64,000 nt of DNA from Prochlorococcus marinus str. MIT 9215 (GCF_000018065.1 NC_009840.1:1240001-1304000), one strand, 5' to 3'; shown: positions 53,351 through 63,382, counted from the stretch's first letter. Notes: generated by a model not told the origin, from the letters alone. A program made the numbers and translations.

Positions 53351-53863
53351 AAGCCATAAAGAAAAGCAAAGTCCAAAAAAATGAGCAGCGATAACTTGCG
53401 TGTTACTGAGAACTGATAATATTTCAAGACCAGTAATTGGAATATCAGATGTCGCTGTTATCAATTGTCCAGTTGTTTGAGAGGATGCTTGTATAAATAA
53501 GGCTCCCATAAGAGCTTGATATCCAATTAATCCAAACAAAATTCCAAATAAATCAACTATTAGTCCTCGTTTTATCAATTTACCGGTTTGTCCTCTCGAG
53601 GGTCTTGCGTTGCTTGCGATTGCTCTTCCTGTTCTAACTATTAACCAACCTTGCCAAAGACTAAAAAGTAGTAAAATCAGGGATATGGATGTAAGTGATA
53701 GACCAGGCGCTAAGCTAAGCTGTCCTTCGCTGTTATTTACAACATTTGAAAAAAGCAAAACAGCTACGACAACAACACCTAAAATGGACTGAACCCAAAA
53801 GCGTATCCATCCAATGCGCCGCATTCCAAATGAAAGGGACTGAAAATCTATTTTGTCAGGCAT
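53330..53863 (-). CDS. DUF3611 family membrane protein
   Basis: A 177-residue cyanobacterial/plastid DUF3611 protein with four membrane helices (about residues 22-40, 60-79, 100-122 and 150-172). The conserved [12 protein letters not shown] stretch, [14 protein letters not shown] loop and [14 protein letters not shown] segment are of the family type. Function is unknown, with possible thylakoid or envelope location. It overlaps the surE stop by 21 bp on the opposite strand. Confidence 0.82.
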
Positions 53864-53931
53864 TCATTTGATTGAATAAACTGTAATCAATCCAAATTTG
53901 CCACTAAAATCATAAAATTGCACGTAATCTT

Positions 53932-54855
53932 TTGATCTCTTTAATATCGCCATCTGAAGTTAAGAGTCCTACTTCAATAGCTATTGGAAGTTTTGATGGC
54001 CTTCATGCTGGCCACAGACAATTAATAAAAAGTGTAGTTGAAGAAAATCAATATACCCCAACTATTGCAAGCTTCTGGCCTCATCCCCGAGAAGTTCTTT
54101 ACAAAGAGATGCGTCTTAGACTTGATCTCCCTAATGAAAAACTATCTATTCTTGAAGATCTAGGGATTGAACAATTAGTTCTGATTCCTTTTGATATGAA
54201 ACTATCCAAATTAAGTGCAGAAAGATTCGTAAGAGATATTTTGATAAATCAATTACAAGCAAAGAACATTTCTGTAGGTGCTAATTTTAAATTTGGTTTC
54301 AGAAGAAGTGGAGACATAAATACAATCAAAAATATTATTAAAGATACGGATATTAAACTAAAAATTATTCCAATTTTAGAAGACAAGGAAGGTAGAATCA
54401 GCAGCAGCAGAATAAGAGATCTATTAGAGAAAAGTGATCTGAAAAATGCTTTCAAAATTCTTAATAGGCCTTATAGTTTTAATGGAAGAGTTGTTAAAGG
54501 TAAAGGAATTGGGAAAAGTATAGGATGGCCTACCGCAAATCTTGAAATAGATGGCAGAAAATTTTTACCTGGAGAAGGAGTTTACGCATCTTGGACAACC
54601 ATAGAAAATTCAAACAAAAAAATTGAATCTGTTATGAATCTTGGCTCTCAACCAACAATAAATCCTTTATTACCTTCTGCAGTTGAAGTTCATTTAATAA
54701 ATAAAGATATCGATCTATATGGTTTAAATCTATCTGTTGAACCAGTTGAAAAACTTAGATCTCAAATTAAGTTCAAAAATATAGATCAACTTTCTAATCA
54801 AATTAAAAAAGATAGAGATAATGCTCTGAAAATTTTTAAAAACCACAAAAAATAA
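53932..54855 (+). CDS. ribF: Bifunctional riboflavin kinase/FAD synthetase
   Basis: A 307-residue RibF. The adenylyltransferase domain opens with IAIGSFDGLHAGHRQLI and includes ISSSRIRDLL. The flavokinase domain has GKGIGKSIGWPTANLE and PGEGVYASWT. It turns riboflavin into FMN and FAD. The start is a TTG at 53932 (MISLISPSEV...), the first suitable codon before the conserved region. It is 7 bp upstream of thiE and possibly co-transcribed with thiE-thiS. Confidence 0.95.
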   Translation: MISLISPSEVKSPTSIAIGSFDGLHAGHRQLIKSVVEENQYTPTIASFWPHPREVLYKEMRLRLDLPNEKLSILEDLGIEQLVLIPFDMKLSKLSAERFVRDILINQLQAKNISVGANFKFGFRRSGDINTIKNIIKDTDIKLKIIPILEDKEGRISSSRIRDLLEKSDLKNAFKILNRPYSFNGRVVKGKGIGKSIGWPTANLEIDGRKFLPGEGVYASWTTIENSNKKIESVMNLGSQPTINPLLPSAVEVHLINKDIDLYGLNLSVEPVEKLRSQIKFKNIDQLSNQIKKDRDNALKIFKNHKK

Positions 54856-54862
54856 ATTACAA

Positions 54863-55918
54863 ATGCTGAATTCCAATCCTAAAGACGCTGAAGATTTAAG
54901 AATTTATCAAATTATTGACGCTAATCTAGATAGAGCCAGAGAAGGACTAAGAGTATTAGAGGATTGGGCTAGATTTGGTCTAGGCAAAGAAAAATATGTC
55001 GAAAAGATTAAAAATTTTAGACAAATTTTAGGAAAAAATCATTTAGAAGTTTATAAACAATCTAGAAATCAGATTGAGGACAAATGTAAAGGATTGAGTC
55101 ATCAAGAGCAATTCAACAGAAAAACTTCTGAGCAAATTATAAGTTCTAATTCAGCCAGAGTTCAAGAAGCATTACGAGTCATAGAAGAATTCTCAAGGCT
55201 GCAGAATCATGAACTTTCAAAAATCGCTTCTGAAATTAGATATGAAATTTATACTATTGAAATTGACTTATTGAGTTATAGCAAGTTTAAGAAGTCGGAG
55301 GAAATATTAAAAGAAAATGACTTATATGTAATAACAGATCAAAAAGACAATTTATTAGAAATAATAGAAGAGATCTTAATAGCTGGAGTAAAAATTATTC
55401 AACATAGATTTAAAACGGGAACTGATCAAGATAATCTTCAAGAAGCAATTCAGATTAAAAATCTATGTAAAAGATATAATTCTTTATTTATCGTTAACGA
55501 TAGAATTGATATAGCTCTGGCATCTAACGCTGATGGAATTCATCTTGGTCAAGACGATTTAGATTTAAAAACCGCAAGAAGACTATTAGGATATTCAAAA
55601 ATTGTCGGTATAAGTGCAAATAATACAATTGATATTTCAAATGCTCTTAAGGAGGGTTGTGATTACTTAGGAATAGGGCCAGTATTTGAAACTACAACAA
55701 AAAAGAATAAAATACCTTTAGGTATTGAAAATATCAAATTATTAACGAAGGATTTAAATATTCCTTGGTTTGCTATTGGAGGAATCAAGTCAAATAATAT
55801 TTCATATTTAAAAAGAAATGGGTTTAAAAAAGTTGCCTTAGTTTCAGAATTAATGAATTCTGAAGATCCTAAAGAAGACGCTATGATGATTCTAAAAAAG
55901 TTATCTCATGAAAATTAG
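54863..55918 (+). CDS. thiE: Thiamine-phosphate synthase with N-terminal extension
   Basis: A 351-residue two-domain ThiE. Residues 140-351 form the synthase barrel (DLYVITDQKD, IIQHRFKTG, LFIVNDRIDIALASNADGIHLGQDDLD, GISANN, DYLGIGPVFETTTKK, WFAIGGIKSNN). The first about 135 residues (IIDANLDRAREGLRVLED...) are a helical extension seen in cyanobacterial ThiE. It couples the pyrimidine and thiazole moieties of thiamine. Its end overlaps thiS by 11 bp. Confidence 0.94.
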   Translation: MLNSNPKDAEDLRIYQIIDANLDRAREGLRVLEDWARFGLGKEKYVEKIKNFRQILGKNHLEVYKQSRNQIEDKCKGLSHQEQFNRKTSEQIISSNSARVQEALRVIEEFSRLQNHELSKIASEIRYEIYTIEIDLLSYSKFKKSEEILKENDLYVITDQKDNLLEIIEEILIAGVKIIQHRFKTGTDQDNLQEAIQIKNLCKRYNSLFIVNDRIDIALASNADGIHLGQDDLDLKTARRLLGYSKIVGISANNTIDISNALKEGCDYLGIGPVFETTTKKNKIPLGIENIKLLTKDLNIPWFAIGGIKSNNISYLKRNGFKKVALVSELMNSEDPKEDAMMILKKLSHEN

Positions 55919-56117
55919 GGTAAATGGAGAAGAAAAAAAAATAGAACTTGATCAAAAAAATGCTCTACTATCTACTGCTCTTCACCATATGGGATATAAA
56001 CCAAACACAATTGTAGTGGAGTTAAATAATTTAATTATAAATTCAATAAAATGGGAAAAAGTGAAGCTTAAAGATGGTGATAATCTAGAAATTGTTTCAA
56101 TAGTTGGTGGTGGATAA
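55908..56117 (+). CDS. thiS: Sulfur carrier protein ThiS
   Basis: A 69-residue ubiquitin-like protein ending in the diglycine tail (IVGGG) that is adenylated and thiocarboxylated. MKIRVNGEEKKI and the VVELNNLII strand match the family. It donates sulfur for the thiazole ring of thiamine. Its start overlaps thiE by 11 bp, so translation is coupled. Confidence 0.92.
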   Translation: MKIRVNGEEKKIELDQKNALLSTALHHMGYKPNTIVVELNNLIINSIKWEKVKLKDGDNLEIVSIVGGG

Positions 56118-56229
56118 AAGAAAAATATTTAATATATTAAAAATCTTCATATTTTTTTAAGTTTAGGCTTGAAACAATAGCCAAATTTCTCCTTTTTTCG
56201 TTTTATATTTTTAATACTTAAATTTAACA

Positions 56230-56397
56230 ATGAAAGAAAAAATTGATAGCAACTCAAGGTCGCTAAAATGGGAGCAAAATGGGGAACTAGCACATAAAGA
56301 TCTCTCCGAGCTGATTGAAAGATTAAAAAATGTAGAAAGTGAACATACCTCATCTGAGCTCTCTAGATTAGGTACAAAATCAAACATAAAAGATTAA
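56230..56397 (+). CDS. Small hypothetical protein
   Basis: A 55-codon frame from an ATG at 56230 (KWEQNGELAHKDLSELIERL, ending SNIKD). The composition is coherent with a short helical, charged protein, and the codon use is like the neighbours. No family recognised. It lies 112 bp after thiS and before another tiny gene. Confidence 0.6.
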   Translation: MKEKIDSNSRSLKWEQNGELAHKDLSELIERLKNVESEHTSSELSRLGTKSNIKD

Positions 56398-56464
56398 ATT
56401 TGTTACTTAGATCTTGTTTTTATAAAAATTTGTACCAAATTAAAAATACTGAATATAAAAATAA

Positions 56465-56596
56465 ATGCCAAAAAGATTTCCAGAGTGGGTAAATACAGAA
56501 GTCGTGATAAAAGCAATCAAAATGAGAGAAGAAGGAATGTTATCAAAACAACTAAATTTATGGATAGAAAACCTATTAGAAATAGATAAAAAGTAA
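56465..56596 (+). CDS. Very small hypothetical protein
   Basis: A 43-codon frame (MPKRFPEWVNTEVVIKAIKM, then EEGMLSKQLNLWIENLLE). It resembles the N-terminal region of small helical proteins in Prochlorococcus and may be real; the amphipathic composition is credible. It ends 4 bp before the larB stop on the opposite strand. Function unknown. Confidence 0.55.
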   Translation: MPKRFPEWVNTEVVIKAIKMREEGMLSKQLNLWIENLLEIDKK

Positions 56597-56600
56597 ATAT

Positions 56601-57257
56601 TTAAGAAATACTTTTAATAATTCTGAGAGCCGCCATTGCTGCTCCGTAACCATTATCTATATTCATAACTGCAATGCCTGGAGAACAGCTTGACAACATA
56701 CTATTTAAAGCAGTTTCTCCATCCTTGCTAACGCCGTATCCTACTGAGACAGGTACTGCAATTATCGGTTGAGCCAACAATCCGCCCACAACAGTTGCCA
56801 AAGCTCCTTCCATTCCAGCAAAAACTATTAATACATCATATTTATTAATTTCTTCTAACTGACTCATCAATCGATGAAGTCCCGCTACTCCAACATCTAT
56901 AAAAGATTGACAATTCACTCCATAAATTTCGAGAGCTAATTGTGCTTCAAGTGTTACGGCCAAATCGCTTGAGCCGCCTGAAATTATGGCAACTTTTTTA
57001 TTCGTAATTATTTTATTAAAATTTTTCCCAATTGTTAGGCAATTTGCTTCTTCATGGAATCGTGCATCATCATACAAATTTAAAAGATAATTAGCCTTTT
57101 CACTATTAATCCTAGTAATGAAAACAACCTCATTTTTACTTAATACATTTCTACATAATCTTTCTAATTGGTCGATACTCTTATCTTGCCCCCAAATAGC
57201 CTCGATGAGTCCAAGCCTATCTCTTCTTTGAAAATCAAACTTGATATCAAAATTCAT
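56601..57257 (-). CDS. larB: LarB-family (PurE-like) carboxylase
   Basis: A 218-residue protein. The C-terminal PurE-like domain shows VAIISGGSSDLAVTLEAQLALE, DVGVAGLHRLMSQLEEI, DVLIVFAGMEGALATVVGGLLAQPIIAVPVSVGYG. In LarB, this domain carboxylates and hydrolyses nicotinate adenine dinucleotide to start nickel-pincer cofactor synthesis. Cyanobacterial homologues without the other lar genes may do something else. It overlaps the preceding TIGR03792 gene by 4 bp. Confidence 0.87.
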   Translation of the reverse strand: MNFDIKFDFQRRDRLGLIEAIWGQDKSIDQLERLCRNVLSKNEVVFITRINSEKANYLLNLYDDARFHEEANCLTIGKNFNKIITNKKVAIISGGSSDLAVTLEAQLALEIYGVNCQSFIDVGVAGLHRLMSQLEEINKYDVLIVFAGMEGALATVVGGLLAQPIIAVPVSVGYGVSKDGETALNSMLSSCSPGIAVMNIDNGYGAAMAALRIIKSIS

Positions 57258-57700
57258 CTTTGTTTATCTAATTCTCCCTCATAAATCAATTTAAAAGGAT
57301 TATCGCCTACATTTAGAGCAGCTTTAACATTATCTTCAAATTTTTGTTGAACTAAATTTACTTCTGACATTGGTATGTTTTTCCATAATTTTTTATTTTT
57401 CCAATTTACCAATATTAAAGCTTCTTCTTTTTCTTTATCCCAAAATAATTGTCTCCCCAAAAAACCATCTTGAGAAGATAGCCATGGCTCCCATATTTCT
57501 TTTTCAGCATTCAACCATGCTGCTTTTATATCGGCAGGTACTTTAAGTCTTAATTCCTCTATGACCATTTCACCTTGATAAATATCCATAGAAAGAGCTT
57601 TTAAATTAGAAATATCAGATTGAAATATTAAAATTATTGAGCAAATTAATACTAAACAAAATTTTTGCAAATGTTTTTTAAAATTTAAATTTAATTTCAT
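57254..57700 (-). CDS. TIGR03792 family exported protein
   Basis: A 148-residue protein. A signal-like N-terminal helix ([15 protein letters not shown]) is followed by a conserved domain ([43 protein letters not shown]) of the antibiotic-monooxygenase-like fold. Members are cyanobacterial and of unknown function. It overlaps both ispF (upstream) and larB (downstream) by 4 bp, so the three are translationally coupled. Confidence 0.75.
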   Translation of the reverse strand: MKLNLNFKKHLQKFCLVLICSIILIFQSDISNLKALSMDIYQGEMVIEELRLKVPADIKAAWLNAEKEIWEPWLSSQDGFLGRQLFWDKEKEEALILVNWKNKKLWKNIPMSEVNLVQQKFEDNVKAALNVGDNPFKLIYEGELDKQR

Positions 57701-58197
57701 TTTTTCTCAAGTAGCACTACTGAATGGCAACTTATACCCTCTTCTCTCCCTTCAGGACCCAATTTTTCATTCGTAGTTGCTTTTATTCCAATAAAACTAT
57801 CATCTATTTTTAAAGTTTTAGAAAGATTTCTTTTCATTATTTCAACGTATGGTTTAATCTTTGGTCTTTCAGCAACAATTACACTATCAATATTATTTAT
57901 TTCCCAACCTTGCTTTCTAACTAAATCAATAACTTTCGATAACAAAATTAGACTATCTACATCTTTCCATTTTTCATCTGAGGGAGGAAAATATTTTCCT
58001 ATATCTCCTAGAGACAATGCTCCCAATAAGGCATCCATTATTGAATGGCTTAATACATCTGCATCACTATGACCATCTAATCCCAAATTATCAGGATGGT
58101 TTAATTTTACTCCACCTATGATGAGTTTTCTCCCAATTTCTAGTCTATGAATATCATATCCATTACCAATGCGAAACTTTGGAGATTTACTAGTCAT
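57697..58197 (-). CDS. ispF: 2-C-methyl-D-erythritol 2,4-cyclodiphosphate synthase
   Basis: A 166-residue IspF of typical length. [31 protein letters not shown] (metal-binding Asp/His) and [14 protein letters not shown] are diagnostic, with [14 protein letters not shown] near the C-terminus. It cyclises CDP-ME-2-phosphate in the methylerythritol phosphate pathway, supplying isoprenoids for chlorophyll and carotenoids. It is the first gene of the ispF-TIGR03792-larB unit. Confidence 0.96.
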   Translation of the reverse strand: MTSKSPKFRIGNGYDIHRLEIGRKLIIGGVKLNHPDNLGLDGHSDADVLSHSIMDALLGALSLGDIGKYFPPSDEKWKDVDSLILLSKVIDLVRKQGWEINNIDSVIVAERPKIKPYVEIMKRNLSKTLKIDDSFIGIKATTNEKLGPEGREEGISCHSVVLLEKK

Positions 58198-58451
58198 ATC
58201 AAAAGATATGGAACATCATTAAAACACCCTAACTAATCTGTAATTCCAAATGGATATTTTACTTAACATTGTAATGATACTTTTTACTCATTAGTTATTA
58301 CTATATCAATAAGAATGTATATAGAAATTAAAAGATGACTTCAAATTATTAACTAAATTATATTTCTGAAGAAAACTATATCTTTAAAAAATTTTTTTTT
58401 TCTTTTTACTTTAATTTTATATTTTATTTTGTTATATTGTTATAAAAAATC
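58198..58451. other. AT-rich intergenic region between ispF and the MBL-fold gene
   Basis: This 254-bp gap divides divergent genes and must contain both promoters. No coding remnant, RNA gene or hairpin was seen. Confidence 0.35.
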
Positions 58452-59867
58452 TTGAAGTTCACAGTCATAAGTCATGCATGTTTATATATTGAGTTTTTAA
58501 ATACACGACTTCTAATAGATCCTTGGTTTATTGGTTCGTGTTATTGGAGAAGTTGGTGGAATTATCCTGAGCCCAATATTGATTTAATTTCATCTTTAAA
58601 ACCTACCCACATCTATATAACTCATCTCCATTGGGATCATTATCATGGAGCAAGTTTAAGAAAAGTTCAAAAATATCAGCCAGAAATAATTTTACCTAAA
58701 CACTTTAATAAAAGAATGTTAGGTGACTTCATCAAAGATTTTAGATTTAAAAAAATAACTGAAATTGATCACGGCAAAACTTATAATATTGGTAAGGATT
58801 TTAATATCACAAGCTATCAATTTAACCCTATCATTATTGATTCATCTCTTGTTATAGAAGCTAATAATGTTTGTTTATTAAATGCAAATGATGCTAAGGT
58901 TTTTGGTCTAAGTCTCAAACAAATTGTATCTAGTCACAAACAATTTGATTTTGTTTTCAGAAGTCATTCAAGTGCTGGTCCCATTCCCCATTGTGTAAGA
59001 GGAGCAGATCCTAATAAAAGTGATAGATCCCCAACTGATTACTGTAATGATTTTATTAATTTTGGGAAAGCTACCCAAGGTAAATATATAATCCCATTTG
59101 CTAGCTCCCATATTTACTTACATCCAAAAACAAAAAAATATAATTCTTACTACAGTAACCCTCAAATGGTTAAGGAAATTTTTGATGAGCAAAATAATTC
59201 GTATCAGAATTGTGTATTGATGTCCTCAGGTAGCATGTGGTCTAAAGAATCAGGATTTAAAACAATTAATCATGATTACTCGCATATAAAAACACATATT
59301 AATGAAGCAACCAAAAAAAATAAAGAAAAAATAGAGGAATCTCTGAAAAGAAATGAAAGATCGTTTTTGAAAGAAAGATATTTTTACGCATATTTTAGAA
59401 AATTTATAAAATCTACTTTCTTTCCTTTCAATCTTCCTTTTAAATTCGCTTTTTTGATTGAAGAGATCCCAACTAATACAATTTTTCTATGCATCATTGA
59501 TGGTAAAAAGAAAAATACTGACATATTAAAAATAAAAAATGAGTCTGAGATTTTTCAAAATCATTTAAGTTTCGTTATAAAAACTTCAACGCAAATATTT
59601 AATGACTGTAATAAAAAAATCATGCACAATACTTTTGCTGCATCCAAATTATTAGAAATAATTTTAATTAGTTCAAATTCAAATAAAAATTTAAATAAAT
59701 ATCTAGCGTTAATTGATTTTTATGAGAATGATTGCCTACCTATAACAAAATTATTTTCAATTAGGAACACTTTAATTATTCTGAGAAGATGGAGAGAGTT
59801 TTTTGATGTTTTTTACTACCTTTATTTAATGAAGATAAGACGAAAAAAAATATCAGACTTATGGTAA
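58452..59867 (+). CDS. Metallo-beta-lactamase-fold hydrolase or oxygenase-like protein
   Basis: A 471-residue protein. The metal-binding HxHxDH is THLHWDHYHG (His58, His60, Asp62, His63). DPWFIGSCYWRSWWNYPEP and GADPNKSDRSPTDYCNDF are characteristic of a large MBL branch that includes UlaG and CMP-Neu5Ac hydroxylase-like proteins. The last 180 residues form an extra basic and hydrophobic domain. Start is TTG at 58452. It stands alone between ispF and a Wza-like gene; a role in glycan or nonulosonate modification is plausible but unproved. Confidence 0.72.
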   Translation: MKFTVISHACLYIEFLNTRLLIDPWFIGSCYWRSWWNYPEPNIDLISSLKPTHIYITHLHWDHYHGASLRKVQKYQPEIILPKHFNKRMLGDFIKDFRFKKITEIDHGKTYNIGKDFNITSYQFNPIIIDSSLVIEANNVCLLNANDAKVFGLSLKQIVSSHKQFDFVFRSHSSAGPIPHCVRGADPNKSDRSPTDYCNDFINFGKATQGKYIIPFASSHIYLHPKTKKYNSYYSNPQMVKEIFDEQNNSYQNCVLMSSGSMWSKESGFKTINHDYSHIKTHINEATKKNKEKIEESLKRNERSFLKERYFYAYFRKFIKSTFFPFNLPFKFAFLIEEIPTNTIFLCIIDGKKKNTDILKIKNESEIFQNHLSFVIKTSTQIFNDCNKKIMHNTFAASKLLEIILISSNSNKNLNKYLALIDFYENDCLPITKLFSIRNTLIILRRWREFFDVFYYLYLMKIRRKKISDLW

Positions 59868-60314
59868 AGATTATTGAGATTTTTTAAATATAAAAAGTTA
59901 TGATTCTTATTCCTCAAGGTAAAACTATTTATAAAAAACCTTCATAATTTCAAATAAATTAAATTTAAAAATCAAAAATAATATGTAACTAATTTGTAAC
60001 CTTTAATTACATTTCTATTTGGTTGCACTTGGTCTGAAACACACATGTAACTCAACCTTGAACAAAAAAACTTTGATATATTTAACAATCAGGATAGATA
60101 TCGTATTCATTAGCAATTCTGAATTTTGAAGTAAAATCGTTCATTTTTTAAGTTTTTTAATAGTCTTTAAAAGTCTATGATTAGAATTTGTTTTCTAATA
60201 AATTTTTTACAAGATTGAATGGAGAACTACTACTAATGGCTTAATGTTTTACTTAACAAAAAGAAAATATATATAAGTAATCTTAAATATCATAATTACA
60301 AAGATACCCATTTC
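59868..60314. other. Long intergenic gap, convergent MBL-fold and Wza-like genes
   Basis: This 447-bp AT-rich region holds no gene that I can support. A minus-strand frame of 20 codons (60082-60144, MNDFTSKFRIANEYDIYPDC) is the only coherent coding-like fragment. A wider gap than usual for this genome suggests lost genes or unrecognised regulatory content. Confidence 0.35.
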
Positions 60315-61595
60315 TTAATCTGTAAAACCTTCAATTAATTCTTTAGTTGAATAAATCCCAACAAATGGAGCAGTGAACTCATTTAATACACCAGTAGTTT
60401 TTCCAAAAATACTATTTTGTACTGTTATTAAATCATCTTCTTTTAAATAGGGATTTCTTTTAGAGCCTTTTACCGCCCTTGCTGAATATGAAATATTTTT
60501 CTTTATTAATGTTCCGTCATTTTGGTACCTTATTAGAACAATCTTTCCAGAAAGAGGTTTAATCGGTCCAGTAAGATCAATCGCATCGGATAAGGTAGCT
60601 TCTAGTGGAACTCTTATAATTCCAGGAGTTTCGACTCTACCAAAAACATTTACTGAGATGAATTTTGGAGAAATACCTGATAAAACAGACTTTGGGATTT
60701 GATTTGGATCAGCATTACTTAATTTAGGAAAAAACAAACTATCTCCATCAAATATACGTATATCGTTATTAGTCTCTGATTGTTTTATATAATTATTAAA
60801 ATCAATAATTGCTCTCTTTTTACCTCCACCTTTTCCAAGCGGTATATTTCTTATAATTTCAATTCGAGATAAATCAGTTTTAGAAGTTATGCCGCCGGCT
60901 TTTCTAATAACATCAGAAAGGGTAGTTATATCTTCAATTGATCTTTCGACGTCTATATTATCTTTAATTGATTTTTCGTCGTCTATATTATCTGAAGATT
61001 GATTATTTAATGTCAATAAATCAAACTCAGAGTTATCACTTTGATCTAAAGATATAAATGAACGTGAAGCATATGCAGGAAAACTGTGATAACCTGGATT
61101 TCTTATCTCACCTCTTGCTAATATACGAATACTTTTAAATTTTACGATCCTTACTTTTATCTCTGGATCAATTAGAAATTCTGCGTATCTTTTTTCTAAT
61201 AAACTTCTGAGTTCAGAAGTAGTAAGTCCTCTTACAAAAGTTTCATCTATTTCTGGTAACAATATTTCTCCTTCTTGATTGACTGGAAAAAATCCATTAA
61301 ATTCAATCGCAGGGAAAAAATCTAAAGCAATTATATCTCCAGTATCAAGAATATAATCTTCTAATTCATTTCTTGATTCTAAATATTCATTTTCAATCTT
61401 ATTATTTTTAAAATTAATTAAATTATTAGTTTCCGATTTAACTAAATGAAAATAGAAAAATGAAAATAGAAAATAAAAAATAAAAAATAATTTAAAATTA
61501 CCCTTGGAAGAGAGTAATCTTACATACCTATTTTGAATATCCTTTTGAAGTATCAACGAAGTAAAGATTAATAGATTTATTTTAATATTAATCAC
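60315..61595 (-). CDS. Wza-like polysaccharide export protein (SLBB domain)
   Basis: A 426-residue export protein. A basic, hydrophobic stretch near residues 30-52 (FKLFFIFYFLFSFFYFHLV) is the signal peptide region. Residues 80-170 form the Poly_export domain (YILDTGDIIALDFFPAIEF, FPVNQEGEILLPE, GLTTSELRSLLEKRYAEFL). A SLBB-type segment follows (DVIRKAGGITSKTDL, VFGRVETPGIIRVP). The protein should form the outer-membrane channel partner of the Wzz-like protein at 6557. The start is GTG at 61595. A two-unit 10-residue tandem repeat lies in the linker. Confidence 0.85.
   Translation of the reverse strand: MINIKINLLIFTSLILQKDIQNRYVRLLSSKGNFKLFFIFYFLFSFFYFHLVKSETNNLINFKNNKIENEYLESRNELEDYILDTGDIIALDFFPAIEFNGFFPVNQEGEILLPEIDETFVRGLTTSELRSLLEKRYAEFLIDPEIKVRIVKFKSIRILARGEIRNPGYHSFPAYASRSFISLDQSDNSEFDLLTLNNQSSDNIDDEKSIKDNIDVERSIEDITTLSDVIRKAGGITSKTDLSRIEIIRNIPLGKGGGKKRAIIDFNNYIKQSETNNDIRIFDGDSLFFPKLSNADPNQIPKSVLSGISPKFISVNVFGRVETPGIIRVPLEATLSDAIDLTGPIKPLSGKIVLIRYQNDGTLIKKNISYSARAVKGSKRNPYLKEDDLITVQNSIFGKTTGVLNEFTAPFVGIYSTKELIEGFTD
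60933..60992 (-). repeat. Two-copy 30-bp tandem repeat inside the Wza-like gene
   Basis: Two adjacent 30-bp units (60933-60962 and 60963-60992) differ at three positions. On the coding strand they encode DNIDDEKSIK and DNIDVERSIE. The reading frame is kept, so copy-number change would only lengthen the acidic linker before the SLBB-like domain. A recent local duplication is the simplest explanation. Confidence 0.8.
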
Positions 61596-61694
61596 GAAAA
61601 ATAGATAGTGACGCTTTGAATCATGACTATATTTGAAAAAATGATTAAATATATTTTTTCATCTTTGAGAAAATACAATAGAAATTTTTTATTC

Positions 61695-62432
61695 TCATAT
61701 GTCCCAAAACCATTCATTTGAATCATAATCAGAATGTTTTTGAACAGAAAATTGACTTTCAATTAGGTCTTTTCTTCTTTGAAAAGTTCTATTTAACATC
61801 TGTTCTTTTCTCCAAAGTTCTATTTCTTTATGATTTCCATTAATGAGAACATCGGGGACTTTCATATCCTTAAAAACACGCGGCCTTGTGTAATGAGGAT
61901 ATTCCAACAAGTAAGAATTATGACTTTCATCTATTAAAGAGTCTGGGTCTCCAAGAGTCCCTGGTAATATTCTTGTTAAGCCATTAATTATAGATACAGC
62001 TGGAATTTCACCCCCAGAAAGTACATAATCACCCATAGATACCTCTTCGTCAGCCAAGCATCTAACCCTTTCATCAAAGCCTTCATATTGCCCGCAAATT
62101 ATTATCAATTGATCCAAAGAAGACCATCTTAAAAAATCCTCTTGCTTCAAGACTTTACCTTGTGGAGACATTAATAAAGTTTTACTTTTAGGTAATTTCC
62201 TAATTGATTCATATGCTTTAAAAATAGGTTCAGGCTTTAATACCATACCTGCTCCTCCTCCATAAGGCTTATCGTCTACTTGTCTGTAAGAACCTTCTCC
62301 ATATTCTCTCAAATCGTGCAAATTTACATCGATCAAATTCTTATCTAGAGCTTTTGTTATGACCCCTAAATTATTTATTAATTCAAAAGCTTTAGGGAAC
62401 AATGTAATTACCTCAAAATTAAAACCACTCAT
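61695..62432 (-). CDS. trmD: tRNA (guanine37-N1)-methyltransferase
   Basis: A 245-residue SPOUT enzyme. [38 protein letters not shown] and [12 protein letters not shown] form the knotted SAM site. It methylates G37 of certain tRNAs to keep the reading frame. It starts immediately after the era stop, so the two are one transcription unit. Confidence 0.97.
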
Positions 62433-63344
62433 CTAGAAATCTTCCTCATAACCAAACTCAATTAACCTTGATTCTTTTTTTCTCCAATTTGGAACAACTT
62501 TCACAAACAACTCTAGGTGAACTGGACCATCAATTAATTTTGACATATTTGATCTTGCTGACTGACCAATCATTTTTAACATTGAACCTTTCTTTCCAAT
62601 AAGAATGATTTTTTGAGTTGATCTTTCAACAATAATAGTAGCCAAAATAGCTGTGAAAACTTTGCCATTTTTTCTTTTCATTTCCTCTCTCTTTTCTATC
62701 TTTACTGCGACACTATGAGGTACTTCTTCTCTTGTATTTTTTAATACCTGCTCTCTTACTAAATCAGATAATAAGTTATCTAATGGTTGATCGCAAATCG
62801 TCTCTTCGCCATAAAGTTTTGGTCCCTCTGGAAGAAAATTAAGTACCATATCGACTAGCTCAGAACATCCCTGTCCTTGAGAAGCACTTACACTTTGAAA
62901 GTTTCTATTCATTCCAAAAAATCTTCTATATTGATCTAATCGTAAATTCCTAAATTCTTTATTAACCAAATCCCACTTATTTAGTACCACAATAAACTTA
63001 ATTTTATTATCGATTAGAAAGTTCAGAATATATTCATCACCTTTCCCAGGCGCTTCACTTGAATCAATTACAAAAATTACCATATCAACTCCATTAATTG
63101 CAGATTTTGCGTTTTTTACTAAAATCTCTCCAAGTCGATGATGAGGTTTATGAACACCCGGCGTATCAACAAAAATAATTTGACCATTTTCTGTAGTAAG
63201 TATTCCTTTTAATTTATTTCTAGTAGTTTGTGCTACTGGAGAAGTAATTGTTATTTTTTCTCCAATCAATTTATTTATTAAAGTAGATTTACCGACATTT
63301 GGCCTTCCTAGTAAAGTTACAAACCCAGATCTATAATTAGCCAA
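62433..63344 (-). CDS. era: GTPase Era
   Basis: A 303-residue Era. The G1 loop [11 protein letters not shown]3 [10 protein letters not shown] and G4 NKWDLV are seen in the GTPase domain. The C-terminal KH domain has [22 protein letters not shown]. It binds 16S rRNA and assists small-subunit maturation. It is adjacent to trmD and divergent from the 175-aa conserved gene across 38 bp. Confidence 0.97.
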
Positions 63345-63382
63345 AGACTTTTAATGCATCAATAATAAAATTCTGATCAAAA

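Noticed and set aside
56147-56353. 68-codon minus-strand frame after thiS
   Set aside because: The plus-strand 55-codon frame there has better composition and a clean start; the minus frame is low-complexity.
60082-60144. 20-codon minus-strand frame MNDFTSKFRIANEYDIYPDC
   Set aside because: Coherent sequence but too short to support as a gene without conservation or expression evidence.
60933-60992. Possible CRISPR-like repeat
   Set aside because: Only two directly adjacent in-frame copies without spacers, inside a protein gene; no cas genes are in the window.
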